The notes under the pieces are model-generated. The model searched no databases and was not told the origin of the DNA. It saw only the letters and a program-made list of their open reading frames with translations. A stretch of 8,613 nt of DNA from Clostridiales bacterium. GTDB taxonomy: Bacteria > Bacillota > Clostridia > Lachnospirales > WRAX01. The stretch lies in NCBI GenBank assembly GCA_031271375.1, contig JAISVU010000385.1, positions 1-8,613 of the forward strand, written 5' to 3'. The translations under genes and the position numbers were made by a program. Shown here in pieces: positions 6,047 through 8,613 of this stretch. Numbering within the stretch: the first letter of the stretch is position 1; every line of letters begins with the position of its first letter.

Positions 6047-6966
6047 TACATCCCCTCCATTAGCTTTATTAAAACGGCCTTTTGCGCGTGGAGCCGGTTT
6101 TCGGCCTCATCGAATATTACGTGGGCGTATTTGTCCATTACCTCGGCCGTGATTTCCTCGCTCCGGTGGGCAGGCAGGCAGTGCAGCACCAGCGCGTCGG
6201 GCTTTGCCAAAGCCAGGTTCTTTTCGTTTATCTGATATCCGGCGAAAGCCCTGCGCCTTGCGTCCGTTTCGCCTTCCTGGCCCATTGAGGCCCAAACGTC
6301 GGTAACAAGCACATCCGCTTCGGCGACGGCCTCCGGGATGTTCTGCGTAAGCAGGAACCTATCGCCAAAGCCTTTGGCGTATTCAAGCACATTGGCGTGG
6401 GGCTCATAGCCCTTAGGCGAAGCGCAGCTCACGTACATTCCAGCCCCCAGCGCCCCGGCGATAAGCGAGTTCGCCATGTTGTTCCCGTCCCCTATGTAGC
6501 AGAGCTTTATGTCTTTCAAGGTCTTCTTGTACTCGCGGATTGTCATAAGGTCGGCTAGAACCTGGCAGGGATGGGCGTAATCCGTCAGCCCGTTGATGAC
6601 GGGTATGCCGTAAGCCGTGAGGTATTCCACGTCCTCATGGGCGTAGGTGCGTATCATAACGCCGTCAAGGTAGCGGGCAAGAACCCTTCCGGTATCGGAA
6701 ATCGGCTCTCCCCTGCCTATCTGTAAATCGTTCGAGCTTAAAAACATGGCCTGCCCGCCCAGCTGGTACATACCCGCCTCAAAAGAAACCCTTGTCCGGG
6801 TCGAGCTCTTTTGAAATATCATGCCCAGCGTTTTACCGGCAAGGCGGGGATGCGGTATTCCGTGCTTTTTCTCATATTTAAGCTGGTCGGCTACGTTCAA
6901 GAGCTCGATAATCTCGTCGCAGGTCAGTTCCTGCATTGTCAGAAAATGCTTTGGATAATACTTCAT
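6046..6966 (-). CDS. argF: Ornithine carbamoyltransferase
   Basis: This 306-residue enzyme, of normal family length, makes citrulline from ornithine and carbamoyl phosphate, the step between ArgB-D products and ArgG. The carbamoyl-phosphate motif SSTRTR (54-59), HPCQ (132-135), the ornithine-specific SMG loop in DVWASMGQE (223-231) and HCLPAHR (262-268) are all intact. The SMG loop separates it from aspartate carbamoyltransferase. The ATG at 6964-6966 has GGAGGT six bases upstream, and that site overlaps the TAG stop of the argB-like gene (TAGGAGGT). Its own last codons form the ribosome binding site of the dehydrogenase downstream. Neighbouring argH points to the biosynthetic rather than the catabolic (arcB) role. 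Confidence 0.95.
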   Translation of the reverse strand: MKYYPKHFLTMQELTCDEIIELLNVADQLKYEKKHGIPHPRLAGKTLGMIFQKSSTRTRVSFEAGMYQLGGQAMFLSSNDLQIGRGEPISDTGRVLARYLDGVMIRTYAHEDVEYLTAYGIPVINGLTDYAHPCQVLADLMTIREYKKTLKDIKLCYIGDGNNMANSLIAGALGAGMYVSCASPKGYEPHANVLEYAKGFGDRFLLTQNIPEAVAEADVLVTDVWASMGQEGETDARRRAFAGYQINEKNLALAKPDALVLHCLPAHRSEEITAEVMDKYAHVIFDEAENRLHAQKAVLIKLMEGM

Positions 6967-6977
6967 TTTGATACCTC

Positions 6978-7664
6978 CTATACAAGCATCGTCCCGATGC
7001 CCTCGTCGGAGAACATCTCGATTAAAATTGAATGAAGAACGCGCCCGTCGATTATAAAGGTCTTCTTTACGCCTCTGCGGATTGCCTCAACACAGGCGTT
7101 TGCCTTATCAACCATGCCTCCGGTAATGACGCTCTGCTTTATTAAGAACGGCACGTCGCTGATGCTCAGTTCGGAGATAAGCGTGCTTTCGTCCGTTTCG
7201 TCCCTTAGGATACCCCGGACATTTGTCAGCGCAATCATATTCTCGGCCTTTAGCTCCCCGGCGATGCGAGCCGCCGCTTCGTCGGTGTTTATTACTTCGA
7301 CGGTGCCGTTTTCATCGCTGCTCAAAGCGGCCACGATGGGTATGTATCCCAGGGAAAGCGCGTCGTTTATTGCTCCGGTATCCACATCGCACAGGGCTAA
7401 CGCCTTGCCCCCCGCTTTGGTAACGGCCGCGGACAGCTCCAGCAGGGATTCCACGCTGCCGCACTCGCCGTGAACCATTACCACCTTCACGCCGGTAAGA
7501 AACAATAAAACCACATCGCTTACGACCCCCGCCACGGCTTCGGGGGAAGCGGACGCCCTGCCGCTGTAGTTTATGACAATAACCTTATCCCGGTAACGCT
7601 GGATATAAGGGAGAGCCTGGGTAAGGACTTCAATCCTTATGTCGTTCGGTATAACATTGTTCAT
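6978..7664 (-). CDS. argB: Divergent, shortened acetylglutamate kinase-like protein
   Basis: This 228-residue member of the amino-acid kinase fold aligns with acetylglutamate kinase (normally about 280-300 residues). It retains the N-terminal helix IEVLTQALPYIQRY (11-24) used for hexamer formation in arginine-sensitive enzymes. The C-terminal half is also kept: GYIPIVA (106-112), INTDEAA (125-131), ALTNVRGILRD (145-155), TGGMVDK (181-187) and IIDGRVLHSILIE (204-216). Key parts are altered: the KYGGNAM motif is NYSGRAS (32-38), so the phosphate-binding Lys is Asn. HGGGPEI is HGECGSV. The segment holding GLRVTDAxTMEV, which binds acetylglutamate, is missing, as is the following hairpin. The frame is intact, and GGAGGG lies six bases before the ATG, so it is probably translated. 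It is either a pseudoenzyme or regulator, or an early-decay gene. Normal kinase activity looks unlikely. Confidence 0.8.
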   Translation of the reverse strand: MNNVIPNDIRIEVLTQALPYIQRYRDKVIVINYSGRASASPEAVAGVVSDVVLLFLTGVKVVMVHGECGSVESLLELSAAVTKAGGKALALCDVDTGAINDALSLGYIPIVAALSSDENGTVEVINTDEAAARIAGELKAENMIALTNVRGILRDETDESTLISELSISDVPFLIKQSVITGGMVDKANACVEAIRRGVKKTFIIDGRVLHSILIEMFSDEGIGTMLV

Positions 7665-7700
7665 ACGCTTCCCTCCAAATTTGTAGTATTGTTTTCACGC

Positions 7701-7719
7701 GGGCGGGATGACCCCGCCC
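7701..7719. repeat. GC-rich palindrome between argH and argB-like gene
   Basis: GGGCGGG (7701-7707) and CCCGCCC (7713-7719) form a perfect 7-bp stem with a 5-base loop ATGAC. On the transcribed (minus) strand the element directly follows the argH stop, so TAG runs into GGGCGGGG. No T-run follows, so it is not a classic terminator. It resembles GTAGGGGCGG-type dispersed palindromes seen in some clostridial genomes (from memory), and it could stabilise or tune the argH-argB transcript. Confidence 0.6.
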
Positions 7720-8613
7720 CTACACAATGCTTGCCTCAACGAAAGCCGCCTGGCGCAGCACATCCTCCGGGGAAGGCCCTCCGAGGCTTCTGCGGGACAT
7801 AACGCAGGAGTCAAGGTTTATAACATCATAAATATCGTTTTCAAACAAGGCGCTGAATGACTTGTACCTGTCCAGGGGCAGGGTCTCCAGTATATGCCCC
7901 TCCTTGAGGCAGTATGCCACCAGCTCCCCCGTGATCTTGTACGCGTCCCTGAACGGTAGGCCCTTGCGGGTCAGATAGTCGGCGCAGTCCGTCGCGTTGA
8001 TAAAGCCCTTCGCCGCGGCCGCCCTCATATTGCCCGTCAATACCTCCGCCGTTTCGAGCATGGGGGCGAAGGCCGCAAGGCAGGCCTTAACGGTGTCGAA
8101 GGCGTCAAACACGGCCTCCTTATCCTCCTGCATATCCTTGTTATAGGCCAGCGGCAGGGACTTTAACATCGTAAGCATACCCATCAGGCCGCCGAACACG
8201 CGCCCGGTCTTTCCCCTGCACAGCTCCGCTATATCGGGGTTTTTCTTCTGGGGCATGATGCTTGAGCCGGTGGAAAAGGCGTCGTCCAGCTCAAGGAACT
8301 TGAACTCCCACGAGCAAAACAAGATAATCTCCTCTGAAAAGCGCGAAAGATGCAGCATTATTATTGACAGCGCGGACAGCAGCTCAACGCAGTAATCCCT
8401 GTCCGAAACGCCGTCCATGCTGTTTTCGCATGGCTTATCGAAACCCAGCGCCGCCGCAGTGGCTTGCCTGTCCAGCATATAAGCGGTTCCGGCTAAAGCG
8501 CCGCTCCCGAGCGGGCATTCGTTCATGCGCCGCCCCGCGTCGTCAAGCCTTCCTAAGTCCCTGAGGAACATCTGGCAGTAGGCCATTAAATAATGCCCGA
8601 AGGTAACGGGCTG
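7720..8613 (-). CDS. argH: Argininosuccinate lyase, C-terminal two thirds
   Basis: The frame stays open to the right edge; its first visible codons read QPVTFGHYLMAYCQM, part of the conserved HLQ-AQP region, so the start is outside the window. The 297 visible residues correspond to the last two thirds of a ~460-residue fumarase/aspartase-superfamily enzyme. It splits argininosuccinate into arginine and fumarate, the last step of arginine synthesis. The superfamily signature GSSIMPQKKNPD, with the catalytic Ser, lies at nt 8233-8268. It is followed by KTGRVFGGLMGML and the C-terminal DAYKITGELVAYC region. It ends at TAG 7720-7722. It is the most upstream visible gene of the arg operon; argG may lie further upstream, which I cannot see. 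Confidence 0.95.
   Translation of the reverse strand, partial: QPVTFGHYLMAYCQMFLRDLGRLDDAGRRMNECPLGSGALAGTAYMLDRQATAAALGFDKPCENSMDGVSDRDYCVELLSALSIIMLHLSRFSEEIILFCSWEFKFLELDDAFSTGSSIMPQKKNPDIAELCRGKTGRVFGGLMGMLTMLKSLPLAYNKDMQEDKEAVFDAFDTVKACLAAFAPMLETAEVLTGNMRAAAAKGFINATDCADYLTRKGLPFRDAYKITGELVAYCLKEGHILETLPLDRYKSFSALFENDIYDVINLDSCVMSRRSLGGPSPEDVLRQAAFVEASIV

Noticed and set aside
1..8613. CRISPR array, tRNA or rRNA gene
   Set aside because: No regularly spaced direct repeats and no tRNA or rRNA sequence signatures were seen on either strand by eye.

Overview
The window looks like a chromosomal segment of a low- to mid-GC Firmicute, most likely an uncultured clostridial (Oscillospiraceae/Eubacteriales-like) bacterium. 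The basis is strong GGAGG-type ribosome binding sites at optimal spacing, apparent use of TTG and GTG starts, a sigma-A type promoter, and gene families typical of that group (DUF1653, CPBP protease, XRE regulator, Firmicute-type relaxase remnant). This assignment is inference; no rRNA or other marker gene is present.

There are three blocks. Left (about 1-1541): the last codons of a probable plus-strand gene enter at the edge. Facing them is a minus-strand pair, a small XRE repressor and a membrane-anchored GGDEF diguanylate cyclase with an inhibitory I-site. Middle (about 1583-4747): a plus-strand stretch of mostly broken genes. It begins with a promoter overlaid on a 9-bp-arm palindrome that faces the XRE gene. 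It continues with the first ~20 codons of a mobilisation relaxase whose start codon reads ATA, an intact DUF1653 gene, the Smr tail of MutS2 interrupted by a TAG, an intact CPBP membrane protease, and a helicase-PLD protein resembling the C-terminal half of TOTE-type primase-helicases, carrying two frameshifts and an internal deletion. I read this as the decayed remains of one or more mobile/conflict elements. Positions 4748-4888 hold no gene or convincing terminator that I can see.

Right (4889-8613): a compact minus-strand arginine operon in the order argH (5' end outside the window), an argB-like gene, argF, then an isocitrate dehydrogenase. The argB-like stop codon overlaps the argF ribosome binding site, and argF and the dehydrogenase overlap by one base (TAATG), so translational coupling is likely. 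ArgF and ArgH carry out the ornithine-to-arginine branch. The dehydrogenase would supply 2-oxoglutarate for glutamate, the precursor of ornithine.

The most unusual gene is the argB-like one. It is intact and well positioned, but about 60 residues short. It has lost the canonical phosphate-binding Lys and Gly-rich loops and the acetylglutamate-binding segment, while keeping the N-terminal helix and C-terminal half. It is a candidate pseudoenzyme or regulatory paralogue of acetylglutamate kinase.
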